DNA from: Thermoflavifilum thermophilum
GTDB taxonomy: Bacteria; Bacteroidota; Bacteroidia; Chitinophagales; Chitinophagaceae
Assembly: GCF_900116565.1 (NCBI RefSeq)
Contig: NZ_FPCJ01000001.1
Span: forward strand, 1,838,540 to 1,902,539
DNA length: 64,000 bases
Reading direction: 5' to 3'
Under the pieces are notes generated by a model that was given only the letters and a program-made list of their open reading frames with translations, was not told the DNA's origin and searched no databases. Each line of letters starts with the position of its first letter. Position 1 is the first letter of the stretch. Shown here piece by piece: positions 27,160-34,681 of the stretch. Position numbers and translations under genes: made by a program.

Positions 27160-27243
27160 TGCGGCAGAGGAGATTCGAACTCCCATGCCCTTGCGGGCGC
27201 TACCACCTCAAAGTAGTGCGTCTACCAGTTCCGCCACCGCCGC
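27160..27243 (-). tRNA. tRNA-Leu (anticodon GAG)
   Basis: An 84-base type II tRNA on the minus strand. The acceptor stem GCGGCGG pairs with CTGCCGC (one G-U) with discriminator A. The D arm contains AACTGGTAGACGC. The anticodon stem CTACT/GGTAG encloses loop TTGAGGT, giving anticodon GAG for CTY leucine codons. The long variable arm is GCGCCCGCAAGGGCAT, and the T arm GGGAG-TTCGAAT-CTCCT. The base triplet after the discriminator is CCC, so CCA is not encoded and must be added by the CCA-adding enzyme (gene at 32646). It lies between the histidine kinase and ahcY, with a -7 element TATCTTTG at 27255-27262 and a terminator downstream. Confidence 0.97.
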
Positions 27244-27254
27244 ATTTGGGAGAG

Positions 27255-27262
27255 CAAAGATA
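27255..27262 (-). promoter_or_regulatory. -7 element TATCTTTG of tRNA-Leu
   Basis: TATCTTTG on the minus strand, with TTC (one mismatch to TTG) 19 bases upstream. Its end is 11 bases before the mature tRNA 5' end. Confidence 0.55.
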
Positions 27263-27290
27263 AGAAAAAGCCTTTGAGTTTGAATTGGGA

Positions 27291-28445
27291 TTATTTGTAT
27301 AGCACAATGCGAAACGTACTGCCCTTGCCGGGTTCGGACGACTTCAGCTGCAGCCTGCCCTTGTGGTAAGTTTCCACAATGCGCTTGGCTAGGGAAAGAC
27401 CCAATCCCCAGCCCCTTTTTTTGGTTGTAAAGCCCGGCTTGAAAATTTTATTCCACAAGTGTTTGGGAATGCCTTTACCGGAATCACTGATATCAATCCA
27501 CCATTGGGTGGGCTGGTCGTACATGTCAATTTCGATGCTTCCCTGGCCTTCGGTAGCGTCCAGTGCATTCTTCAGTAGGTTTTCAATGACCCAGCTGAAG
27601 AGGGTAGGTGATACCAGGGCTATCATTTCCGCATCGCCATGGGTACGGAGGGCAAACTGTACTTTTTGGGAAGCTCGTTTCCGGACGTACAGCATCACGT
27701 TGTTTACCAGCCCCACCAGATCTGTTTCTTCAAACTCCGGTGCACTACCTATTTTGGAAAAACGTTCGGCAATCAGGTTCAGGCGCTCCACATCTTTCTG
27801 GATTTCTGTTGCCAGGGAGGGCATTTGAGCCGGGTTTTCTTTCAGCATTTCCACCCAAGCCTGAAGTGAAGAAAGCGGTGTGCCCAGCTGATGGGCTGTT
27901 TCCCTGGCCAATCCCACCCAGAGTTGATTCTGGCTGGAACGGTTGCTGCTGCTGACCGCCATAAATACGATGATAAGAAACAGGGCAATAACCGTAAGCT
28001 GCACATAGGGATAGTAGCGAATCTGCTTCAGCAGGATGGAATCTCCGTAATAAAAATAGTTCACAGCTTCTGGATGCTGTGGATCATAATGCTCGAGGAT
28101 GGGCGGATGCTGGGATTTGAATAGCTTTAATTGCCGGGCCAGATAGTGAGGATCACGGGCAATCTTGGCAGAATCCAGATTTCGCGAATCGATGATCTGG
28201 CCTTTGTTATTCACTGCAATGACGGGAATGGTCGTGTTGTTGGCAATGATTTTGAATTCCAGGTTCAGATTATCATTGGATGAAGCTTTTTGCAATTGCT
28301 GATAGGCCTCCACCCATTCTTCCATGCGGCGTTTTTCCTCGGCCTGCATTTGTTTCACCAGGCTGTTTACATATACCACGGTAGTGGCAATGATCAGGCA
28401 GGCCAGAAGCAGCAACACATTTCGCCAGCTGAACAAATAGCGCAT
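27291..28445 (-). CDS. Sensor histidine kinase, orphan
   Basis: A 384-residue inner-membrane kinase. One transmembrane helix is at residues 9-27, a periplasmic sensing segment of about 115 residues with a PAS-like VIAVNNKGQIIDSRNL follows, and the second helix is at about 148-166. The phosphoacceptor is His185 in ARETAHQLGTPLSSLQAW. The ATPase domain shows the N box NLLKNALDA, DSGKGIP and GLGLSLAKRIVE. No HAMP domain is evident and no response regulator is adjacent, so the partner is unknown. A TATTTTTG element at 28459-28466 is its likely promoter. tRNA-Leu follows 47 bases downstream. Confidence 0.9.
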   Translation of the reverse strand: MRYLFSWRNVLLLLACLIIATTVVYVNSLVKQMQAEEKRRMEEWVEAYQQLQKASSNDNLNLEFKIIANNTTIPVIAVNNKGQIIDSRNLDSAKIARDPHYLARQLKLFKSQHPPILEHYDPQHPEAVNYFYYGDSILLKQIRYYPYVQLTVIALFLIIVFMAVSSSNRSSQNQLWVGLARETAHQLGTPLSSLQAWVEMLKENPAQMPSLATEIQKDVERLNLIAERFSKIGSAPEFEETDLVGLVNNVMLYVRKRASQKVQFALRTHGDAEMIALVSPTLFSWVIENLLKNALDATEGQGSIEIDMYDQPTQWWIDISDSGKGIPKHLWNKIFKPGFTTKKRGWGLGLSLAKRIVETYHKGRLQLKSSEPGKGSTFRIVLYK

Positions 28446-28458
28446 ATTCCAAAATATC

Positions 28459-28466
28459 CAAAAATA
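28459..28466 (-). promoter_or_regulatory. -7 element TATTTTTG of the histidine kinase
   Basis: TATTTTTG on the minus strand, ending 13 bases before the ATG, so the leader would be about 10 bases. A second, weaker TATTTTGG lies even closer. Confidence 0.45.
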
Positions 28467-28535
28467 ACAAGTTTTCTTCCCTGAAAGACAGGAGATAATA
28501 GACTTTAAATTTCCGGCTTCGAATCAGAGAATCTC

Positions 28536-28543
28536 TATTTTTG
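28536..28543 (+). promoter_or_regulatory. -7 element TATTTTTG before the family 2 glycosyltransferase
   Basis: TATTTTTG on the plus strand. It covers the first possible TTG start (28541), so if it is active the true start must lie downstream. No TTG is found at the usual -33 distance. Confidence 0.4.
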
Positions 28544-28561
28544 CTGCCAAACCAGAAACGC

Positions 28562-29632
28562 TTGTTTGCAACGGATTCGCATATACCGGAGGTGGCTGTT
28601 GTGATTTTAAGCTGGAATGGGCGCCGGCAGCTGGCCGATTTTTTGCCTTCGGTATGCCGCTCCACCTATCCCCGTCTGAAAATTTATCTCGCAGATAATG
28701 CTTCTACGGACGATACGGTTGCCTTTGTGCGGCGTGCATTTCCGGATGTGCATTGCCTGTTGAATGACCGGAATTATGGATTTGCCGAGGGATACAATGT
28801 GGCTTTGCGAAGGGTGCAGGCCACATATTATGTGTTGCTGAATCAGGATGTGGAAGTGGAGCCTGGATGGCTGGAACCGATGATTGCCTTTATGGAACAG
28901 CATCCGCAGGTAGCTGCTTGTCAGCCCAAGCTACGTAGCTATCTGCAGCGCGATTATTTTGAATATGCAGGTGCTGCAGGCGGATGGCTGGATGCGTTGG
29001 GCTACCCGTTCTGCCGGGGGCGGCTCTTTTACACATTGGAAAAGGATGTAGGCCAGTACGATGATCCGGTTTATCTTTTCTGGGCTTCGGGAGCGGCATT
29101 GTGCATCCGGGCAGAGGTTTTTCATGCAGCGGGTGGTTTCTATGCCGGCTTTTTTGCACACATGGAGGAAATTGATCTGTGTTGGCGTCTCCAGCGAATG
29201 GGTTATCGGATCGGATATTGCCCGCGGTCCGTGGTGTATCATCTGGGCGGGGGCAGCCTGCCGCAGGGGAATCCGCAGAAGACTTACCTCAACTATCGCA
29301 ACAACTTGATGATGATGGCGCGTAACCTCAGCCGGGCGGAGCGTTGGCGGCGCATTCCTTTCCGAATGTTGCTGGATTTGCTTTCTATTGTTTATGGCAT
29401 GGCCCATCGCACACCCGCCGAGATGCTGGCTATTTTGAAAGCGCATCGCGATTTTATCCGCTGGTATCGTAAAAACCGTCGTGCGCTTCCCCGACAAGCC
29501 GTTCCCCTGTGCGAATTGCAGGGGTATTATCCCGGTTCCGTGATCTGGCAATATTTCGCAAAAAGAAAAAAATTTTTTTCCAACCTGCCCATCAAAACCC
29601 GGCTTATCGCCCTAAATTTGCAGGACCAATAA
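28562..29632 (+). CDS. Family 2 glycosyltransferase (WcaE/rhamnosyltransferase-like)
   Basis: A GT-A fold glycosyltransferase, about 356 residues, probably acting on surface polysaccharide or lipid-linked sugar at the inner membrane. The N-terminal nucleotide-sugar fold shows VAVVILSWNGRRQLADFLPSV, YLADNASTDDTVAF and NYGFAEGYNVAL. NQDVEVEPGWLEPM carries the DxD-like acidic site. HMEEIDLCWRLQRMGYRIGYCP and VYHLGGGS are typical of the COG1216 group. There is no ATG start: TTG 28562 is chosen because an upstream TTG falls in the promoter, while GTG 28592 is also possible. A 69-residue membrane protein gene follows 12 bases downstream. Confidence 0.87.
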   Translation: MFATDSHIPEVAVVILSWNGRRQLADFLPSVCRSTYPRLKIYLADNASTDDTVAFVRRAFPDVHCLLNDRNYGFAEGYNVALRRVQATYYVLLNQDVEVEPGWLEPMIAFMEQHPQVAACQPKLRSYLQRDYFEYAGAAGGWLDALGYPFCRGRLFYTLEKDVGQYDDPVYLFWASGAALCIRAEVFHAAGGFYAGFFAHMEEIDLCWRLQRMGYRIGYCPRSVVYHLGGGSLPQGNPQKTYLNYRNNLMMMARNLSRAERWRRIPFRMLLDLLSIVYGMAHRTPAEMLAILKAHRDFIRWYRKNRRALPRQAVPLCELQGYYPGSVIWQYFAKRKKFFSNLPIKTRLIALNLQDQ

Positions 29633-29644
29633 ATATCCTTATCG

Positions 29645-29854
29645 ATGGAACAGGAATTGCATCATGCCCGGCCAAACTATAACGATATTCTTACCAGCCG
29701 CACTTCCACTTCCAGATTTTTGTTTTACCTCTATGTGGCTATTTTGGTAGCTTTCTTTCTGGGAATGTGCTATGGCTTGTACGTGCACCGGTATAAAGGC
29801 AAGCCCAATGTGGAAATCCCATCCAACACCCTTTACAACCCGACTTATAAGTAA
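29645..29854 (+). CDS. Small single-span membrane protein
   Basis: A 69-residue protein of unknown function. A polar N-terminus (HHARPNYNDILTSRTSTS) is followed by one transmembrane helix at about residues 25-46 (FLFYLYVAILVAFFLGMCYGL), then a basic stretch (HRYKGKP) and a short tail NTLYNPTYK. It starts 12 bases after the glycosyltransferase stop and is probably co-transcribed with it. No known domain is recognised. The coding-like composition and placement support a real gene. Confidence 0.65.
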   Translation: MEQELHHARPNYNDILTSRTSTSRFLFYLYVAILVAFFLGMCYGLYVHRYKGKPNVEIPSNTLYNPTYK

Positions 29855-29867
29855 AGCGATCCCCTGG

Positions 29868-29960
29868 TCAGTATTGATGGCTGGAATGCAGGGAATAAAT
29901 AATCAATCCTATCAATATCAGCAGCAATACAATCGCGAGAATTTTCGTGAACACTTGCAT
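29868..29960 (-). CDS. Putative 30-residue transmembrane microprotein
   Basis: A short minus-strand ORF starting ATG at 29960: MQVFTK, then an uninterrupted hydrophobic run of about 17 residues (ILAIVLLLILIGLIIYS), then a polar tail LHSSHQY and TGA. This is the classic shape of a single-span membrane microprotein. A TAAATTTG -7 element at 30012-30019 on the same strand predicts a leader of about 47 bases. It sits between the dapD stop (30080) and the convergent 69-residue gene. Evidence is composition and promoter only; function unknown, and it could be chance. Confidence 0.45.
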   Translation of the reverse strand: MQVFTKILAIVLLLILIGLIIYSLHSSHQY

Positions 29961-30011
29961 GTGATCAGGAGGGCTTTGATCCCGGAGGTTTCTCACAGGT
30001 AAAGTTTTACA

Positions 30012-30019
30012 CAAATTTA
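30012..30019 (-). promoter_or_regulatory. -7 element TAAATTTG before the microprotein
   Basis: TAAATTTG on the minus strand, 52 bases upstream of ATG 29960 and downstream of dapD. No TTG at the -33 position. Confidence 0.35.
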
Positions 30020-30079
30020 TCTGTGTATTTGCAGATACTTTTGAGGGTTATCCTTATAGTTTTGTTAATCTCTATGCTT

Positions 30080-30892
30080 TTATACCGACACCTGAAAGTC
30101 CCTCAAAGCCTGATTCAAACTGGTTTTCAGATCGGTGGAAGGTTTGCGTTTCCCGATGATAAGCGCACAACTTACCTGAAATTCTCCTGCAGGGAATTTT
30201 TTTGTATAGCTGCCGGGGATTACCACGCTACGGGCAGGTACACGGCCTTTATAGGTGACAGGTTCATTGCCCGTTACATCAATGATCTTGGTGGATTGTG
30301 TCAACACAACATTGGCACCCAATACGGCTTCCTGTTCAACGATCACGCCTTCCACCACAATGCAGCGTGAACCGATAAAGCACCCATCTTCGATAATCAC
30401 AGGTGAAGCCTGAAGAGGCTCCAGCACACCGCCAATTCCCACACCCCCACTCAAATGCACATTTTTGCCGATTTGTGCACAGGAACCCACGGTGGCCCAG
30501 GTATCCACCATGGTTCCCTCGTCCACATAGGCACCGATGTTTACATAGGAAGGCATTAGCACTACTTGTGGACCCAGGTAGGCGCCATATCTTGCAGTAG
30601 CCGGAGGTACAGCCCGTACGCCGATCTCGGCAAAATTTTTTTTCAGGGGTATTTTATCGTAAAATTCGAAAGGAGGAAGCTCCATCACCTGCATCTGCTG
30701 AATGGCAAAATACAGGAGAATAGCTTGTTTGATCCATTCGTGTGTAATCCAGCCATCGGCATGGCGGGTAGCTACCCGCAGTTTGCCCTGATCGAGCTGG
30801 CGGATTACTTCACGAACAGCCTCTGCATAGAGCGATTGTTGCAAACGAGTCCGATCCTGCCAGGCTTCTTGAATAAGAGATGCTAATTCCAT
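30080..30892 (-). CDS. dapD: 2,3,4,5-tetrahydropyridine-2,6-dicarboxylate N-succinyltransferase
   Basis: A 270-residue cytosolic trimeric enzyme of the lysine/meso-diaminopimelate pathway, transferring succinyl from succinyl-CoA to tetrahydrodipicolinate. The N-terminal helical domain runs from MELASLIQEAWQDR. The central left-handed beta-helix is visible as hexapeptide repeats (VNIGAYVDEGTMVDTWATVGSC, AQIGKNVHLSGGVGIGGVLEPL, VIIEDGCFIGSRCIVVEGV). The C-terminus holds PARSVVIPGS. The start is set at ATG 30892; an in-frame ATG at 30910 would lie upstream of the predicted transcription start from the promoter at 30908-30915. It is divergent from the heptosyltransferase gene. Confidence 0.95.
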   Translation of the reverse strand: MELASLIQEAWQDRTRLQQSLYAEAVREVIRQLDQGKLRVATRHADGWITHEWIKQAILLYFAIQQMQVMELPPFEFYDKIPLKKNFAEIGVRAVPPATARYGAYLGPQVVLMPSYVNIGAYVDEGTMVDTWATVGSCAQIGKNVHLSGGVGIGGVLEPLQASPVIIEDGCFIGSRCIVVEGVIVEQEAVLGANVVLTQSTKIIDVTGNEPVTYKGRVPARSVVIPGSYTKKFPAGEFQVSCALIIGKRKPSTDLKTSLNQALRDFQVSV

Positions 30893-30907
30893 GCAATAAG
30901 TTTTGCG

Positions 30908-30936
30908 CAAACTTACAAATCAATCCGACAAACCAA
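30908..30936 (-). promoter_or_regulatory. Promoter of dapD, TTG-N18-TAAGTTTG
   Basis: Minus strand: TTG at 30936-30934, 18-base spacer, TAAGTTTG at 30915-30908. It fixes ATG 30892 as the plausible start. Confidence 0.6.
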
Positions 30937-30962
30937 AGGAAAGGAGAAAGAGTGCTATTTCT

Positions 30963-30970
30963 TAGTTTTG
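30963..30970 (+). promoter_or_regulatory. -7 element TAGTTTTG of the family 9 glycosyltransferase
   Basis: TAGTTTTG on the plus strand. GTG 30979 begins 9 bases after the element, implying a very short leader. Confidence 0.45.
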
Positions 30971-30978
30971 TCAGCATC

Positions 30979-31974
30979 GTGAAAACTTGCCTGATCATTC
31001 AAACGGCGTTCCTGGGCGATGTGGTGTTGGCTACTGCCATTGTGGAAGAGCTGCATGCCGCACATCCCGACTGGCAACTTGATTTTTTGCTGCGCAAAGG
31101 CAACGAATCATTGCTGGCGCATCATCCCTTTATTCGAAAAGTGTGGGTATGGGATAAAAAACATAAAAAATACAGCCACTGGTGGCAGCTTTGCAAACAG
31201 ATCAGGCGTGCACGGTATGATGTGGTCATCAATGTGCAGCGTTTTTTTTCAACGGGTTTGCTTACCGTATTATCTGGAGCAGGCTGTACCATTGGCTTTG
31301 ATAAAAATCCGCTCAGCTTTCTGTTCGACCATGCAGTTCCCCACCTCATTGGAGCAGGTATCCATGAAACCGATCGCAACCATGCACTGGCAGCCTGTGT
31401 AACACGATTAAAACAAGCTTTTAAGCCTCGGTTATATCTTCCGCCGGAAGCGCAGCAGCGGGTGGCACATTGGCAGCAGCAAGGCAGCTATTGTTGTATG
31501 GCGCCAGCTTCGGTATGGTTTACCAAGCAATGGCCCCGGGAGAAATGGCTGGAATTGCTGAATCGTTTCCCACCCGGATACCGGGTATACCTGCTGGGTA
31601 GTGCGTCTGACAGGGATTTGTGTCAATGGTTGAAAGAGCACACCACCTATCCGGCGGTTGAAAACCTGGCCGGAGAGCTGCATCCGCTGGAGTCAGCAGC
31701 CCTCATGGCCGGCGCCCGCATGAATTTTGTAAATGATTCTGCACCTTTGCATCTGGCATCGGCCGTAAATGCACCTACGGCAGCCGTGTTTTGTTCCACC
31801 GTGCCGGAATTTGGATATGGTCCGCTGGCCGATGTGCATTTCATTATCCAGACAACGGAAAAGCTGCCTTGCAGGCCCTGTGGGTTGCATGGTCACAAAA
31901 AGTGCCCGGAGAAGCATTTCCGCTGTGCCTGGACTATTCCGGTGGAAGCATTGTTGCAAACGCTTGATGAATAA
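30979..31974 (+). CDS. Family 9 glycosyltransferase (heptosyltransferase-like)
   Basis: A 331-residue GT-B enzyme of the WaaF/WaaC/WaaQ type that adds sugars to the lipopolysaccharide inner core at the cytoplasmic face. The N-terminal CLIIQTAFLGDVVLATAIVEEL is the acceptor-domain signature. The C-terminal donor domain shows MAPASVWFTKQWPREKWLELL and NDSAPLHLASAVNAPTAAVFCST. A Cys-rich tail (CRPCGLHGHKKCPEKHFRCAW) is typical of these enzymes in Bacteroidota. A longer frame is open to 30880, but the -7 element and homology-like start favour GTG 30979. Its stop overlaps the next ATG by one base (TAATG), indicating coupling to the Sua5-type gene. Confidence 0.9.
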   Translation: MKTCLIIQTAFLGDVVLATAIVEELHAAHPDWQLDFLLRKGNESLLAHHPFIRKVWVWDKKHKKYSHWWQLCKQIRRARYDVVINVQRFFSTGLLTVLSGAGCTIGFDKNPLSFLFDHAVPHLIGAGIHETDRNHALAACVTRLKQAFKPRLYLPPEAQQRVAHWQQQGSYCCMAPASVWFTKQWPREKWLELLNRFPPGYRVYLLGSASDRDLCQWLKEHTTYPAVENLAGELHPLESAALMAGARMNFVNDSAPLHLASAVNAPTAAVFCSTVPEFGYGPLADVHFIIQTTEKLPCRPCGLHGHKKCPEKHFRCAWTIPVEALLQTLDE

Positions 31975-32570
31975 TGAGCAATGAAATGACACACGAAGAA
32001 TCCATATTTCAACAGGATGTAAACGCCTGCCTGCAGGTGCTGCGGAAGGGAGGTATTATCCTGTATCCGACCGATACCATCTGGGGCATTGGCTGTGATG
32101 CCACGCTGGCAGATGCCGTACAACGGATCTATGAGCTCAAACAGCGACCTGCCAGCAAAAGCATGATCATCTTGCTGGCCGATGAAAAAGATATTCCGCA
32201 ATATGTGGCAGATCCCCATCCGGCCATATTTGAATTTCTGAAATCTGTTGACAGGCCTACCACGGTGATTTATGAACATGCCATTCATTTGCCTGATAAC
32301 CTCGTGAATACGGATGGCAGCATTGCTATCCGGATCGTCAAGGAACCTTTTTGCCAGCATTTACTCAGAGAATTGAAAAAACCCCTGGTATCTACTTCAG
32401 CTAACCTGAGCGGTGGGCCTTCGCCGGCCACATTTGATGAAGTGCCGGATGCCATTAAGCAGGGAGTTGATTATGTGGTACGCTACCGGCAGGAAGACCG
32501 AACCCCGGCTCAACCCTCGCGGATTGTAAAGGTTATGGCAGACGGGCAGCTGGTGGTGATTCGTCCTTGA
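31974..32570 (+). CDS. Threonylcarbamoyl-AMP synthase (Sua5/YciO/YrdC family)
   Basis: A 198-residue YrdC-domain protein that activates threonine with bicarbonate and ATP for the t6A37 modification of ANN-decoding tRNAs. Seen: GGIILYPTDTIWGIGCDA (the YPTDT(I/V)YG signature with W in place of Y), IYELKQRPASKSMIIL (KxR/SxxN substrate-site region), RPTTVIYE, IAIRIVKEPFCQHLL and STSANLSGGPSP. It lacks the extra Sua5 domain, so it is of the short TsaC type. Translationally coupled to the upstream glycosyltransferase by a one-base overlap. The promoter of the following CCA gene starts inside its last codons. Confidence 0.9.
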   Translation: MSNEMTHEESIFQQDVNACLQVLRKGGIILYPTDTIWGIGCDATLADAVQRIYELKQRPASKSMIILLADEKDIPQYVADPHPAIFEFLKSVDRPTTVIYEHAIHLPDNLVNTDGSIAIRIVKEPFCQHLLRELKKPLVSTSANLSGGPSPATFDEVPDAIKQGVDYVVRYRQEDRTPAQPSRIVKVMADGQLVVIRP

Positions 32571-32595
32571 CTGGCTGCGGAATTGGCTAACTTTG
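32567..32595 (+). promoter_or_regulatory. Promoter of the CCA-adding enzyme gene, TTG-N18-TAACTTTG
   Basis: TTG at 32567-32569 (overlapping the upstream stop codon), 18 bases, TAACTTTG at 32588-32595. The leader to ATG 32646 is about 47 bases. Confidence 0.65.
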
Positions 32596-32645
32596 CGCCT
32601 TTTCACAGTAAAAATTCAGGTTGCATAATAACGAAATAAAGCAAT

Positions 32646-34094
32646 ATGGCATTTTCCATCCATACAATCCCATGCCCTGTGGAGCTCAATGAGCGGGAGC
32701 GTATGATTTTCCGGGCTGTTGCGCAGGCAGCTGCGGAGATGGGAGTTCCGGCTTATGCGGTAGGCGGCTTTGTGCGGGATAAACTGCTGAACAGGGCTAC
32801 CACGGAAATTGATTTTGTATGCGTGGGCGATGGGGTTGCACTGGCAAATGCTTCGGCCAGAAAACTGCCTGGTGAGGTGGCAAGTGTACAGGTATTTAAA
32901 AATTTCGGCACAGCCCATTTCGTGTGGAATGGCTATCAGGTGGAGTTTGTAGGTGCCCGCCGGGAAAGCTACCGCTCGGATTCCCGCAAACCCAGGGTTG
33001 AACCGGCAACCCTGGAAGAAGACCTGTTGCGACGCGATTTTACTATCAATGCATTAGCCATTTCCCTGCAAACCGAAAATTTTAATGAACTGCTTGACGC
33101 CTTTAATGGTTTGGAGGATCTCCGCAAAAAAAGAATCCGCACGCCTACGGACCCGGTTATCACCTTTCGGGATGATCCTTTGCGTATGATGCGAGCTATT
33201 CGCTTTGCCACCCAGTTGCATTTTTCCATCGTCCCCGAAGTAGCCCATGCCATCCGCCAGGAAGCCGAACGTATTCGTATCGTTTCCCAGGAGCGGATTA
33301 CGGATGAACTCAACAAAATCCTGATGGCCGATAAGCCGTCCATTGGCTTTGACCTGTTGTTCAAAACCGGGCTGCTGCAGATTATTTTTCCCCAGATGGC
33401 CGCCCTGGCAGGCGTGGAAATGATTGACGGCAAAGGCCATAAGGATAATTTTTACCACACCCTGCAGGTCATTGATAATGTGGCTGCCAAAAGTTCAAAC
33501 CTGTGGCTGCGGTGGGCAGCTCTGTTGCACGATATCGGCAAGCCGGCAACCAAGCGCTTTGATCCGCAGCAAGGATGGACCTTCCATGGGCACGAGGTAG
33601 TGGGTGCTCGCATGGTACCCAAAATTTTTGCCCAATTAAAACTACCTACCCATCAACCCATGGAATACGTGAAGAAACTGGTATTGCTGCATCTGCGACC
33701 CATCAGTCTGACGAAGGAAAATATTACCGATTCGGCTATCCGCCGGTTGCTGTTTGAAGCCGGGGATGATCTGGAAGACCTGATGCTGCTTTGCGAAGCC
33801 GATATCACTTCCCGCAATGCCCAAAAGGTGAAACGCTACCTGCAAAATTTTGCCCTGGTGCGCAAACGCTTGCAGGAAGTTGAGGAAAAAGACCGGATCC
33901 GCAACTGGCAACCGCCCATTACAGGCGAGATGATTATGGAAAGGTTTAAGCTGCCGCCCTGCAAGCTGGTGGGTGATATCAAAAATGCTATCCGCGAAGC
34001 TATTCTGGATGGCAAAATCAAAAATGATTTCCAGGAAGCCTGGGATTACATGATTCAGGTTGCCAGGGAGTTGCATGTGCCAAATGTTGACTAA
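32646..34094 (+). CDS. CCA tRNA nucleotidyltransferase with HD domain
   Basis: A 482-residue class II nucleotidyltransferase that builds or repairs the 3' CCA of tRNAs. The catalytic head shows YAVGGFVRDKLLNRATTEIDFVCVGDG, with the GG motif and the DxD-type pair in EIDFV. LLRRDFTINALAI and DPLRMMRAIRFATQL form the neck. RITDELNKIL continues into the body. An HD phosphohydrolase domain carries LLHDIGKPATKRFD and HGHEVVGARM in the C-terminal half. The only tRNA in the window (Leu-GAG) has no encoded CCA, consistent with an essential role. It has its own promoter and sits downstream of the Sua5-type gene on the same strand. Confidence 0.95.
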   Translation: MAFSIHTIPCPVELNERERMIFRAVAQAAAEMGVPAYAVGGFVRDKLLNRATTEIDFVCVGDGVALANASARKLPGEVASVQVFKNFGTAHFVWNGYQVEFVGARRESYRSDSRKPRVEPATLEEDLLRRDFTINALAISLQTENFNELLDAFNGLEDLRKKRIRTPTDPVITFRDDPLRMMRAIRFATQLHFSIVPEVAHAIRQEAERIRIVSQERITDELNKILMADKPSIGFDLLFKTGLLQIIFPQMAALAGVEMIDGKGHKDNFYHTLQVIDNVAAKSSNLWLRWAALLHDIGKPATKRFDPQQGWTFHGHEVVGARMVPKIFAQLKLPTHQPMEYVKKLVLLHLRPISLTKENITDSAIRRLLFEAGDDLEDLMLLCEADITSRNAQKVKRYLQNFALVRKRLQEVEEKDRIRNWQPPITGEMIMERFKLPPCKLVGDIKNAIREAILDGKIKNDFQEAWDYMIQVARELHVPNVD

Positions 34095-34132
34095 CTTGCA
34101 TATCATACTTTCAGTTGTTAAAATCGTGTGTT

Positions 34133-34681
34133 ATGGCTGTTTTTCGCTTTCGGGTGTATTGGGAAGATGATGATAGCGTGTATCGGGATGTACTGATTAA
34201 ATCCGATCAGACTTTTGCGGATTTTCATAGAGCTATTCTTGCAGCTTTTGATTTCGATCAAATCCACGACGCTGTCTTTTATCGCAGCAATGATAATTGG
34301 CAAAGAGGTCGGGAAATACTACTGAAAAAAGATGATCGTCCGCATCAGGTAGAACCCTTGCTGATGGCTGAAACGCCTGTCGGCGCCGCAGTGCGGAACA
34401 CCAACCAGAAATTCGTGTACGTATATGATTTTCAGAAAAACTGGACCTTTTTGATCGAGTTGATTCAGGTGATGGGTCAGGAAAATAAAAAGCTGAGCTA
34501 TCCATACTGTGCCCGCAAGGAAGGTCTTGCCCCCAGCCAATATGAAAACAAAATCCCCGGCAATGATAAGCTGATGGAGATGGAAGAGAAATACGATTTG
34601 GGAAGTGATGATTTCCCTCAGGAAGGCTTTGGTGAAGAGGGTGAAACAGACCAGGATATGGCAGATGAAGAATCCTTCTAA
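34133..34681 (+). CDS. Plasmid pRiA4b ORF-3-like family protein
   Basis: A 182-residue cytosolic protein of the PF07929 family (pRiA4b ORF-3-like), which is common in Bacteroidota but without an established function. Family landmarks: VFRFRVYWEDDDSVYRDVLIKSDQTFADFH at the N-terminus, AAFDFDQIHDAVFY, and FVYVYDFQKNWTFLIELI. The C-terminal third is strongly acidic (GFGEEGETDQDMADEESF). The start is the ATG at 34133; an in-frame TTG at 34115 is less likely. Its last 17 bases overlap miaA in another frame, so the two are probably translationally coupled. Confidence 0.85.
   Translation: MAVFRFRVYWEDDDSVYRDVLIKSDQTFADFHRAILAAFDFDQIHDAVFYRSNDNWQRGREILLKKDDRPHQVEPLLMAETPVGAAVRNTNQKFVYVYDFQKNWTFLIELIQVMGQENKKLSYPYCARKEGLAPSQYENKIPGNDKLMEMEEKYDLGSDDFPQEGFGEEGETDQDMADEESF

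Noticed and set aside
30036-30063. Two plus-strand TAnnTTTG elements before the 3' end of dapD
   Set aside because: They would drive antisense RNA into dapD with no gene to serve. The motif occurs by chance in A/T-rich DNA.
34133-34681. pRiA4b ORF-3-like gene as evidence for a plasmid or transposon insertion
   Set aside because: The family name is historical and the gene is widespread on Bacteroidota chromosomes. No transposase, inverted repeats or target duplication are seen, and it overlaps miaA as a normal operon gene.
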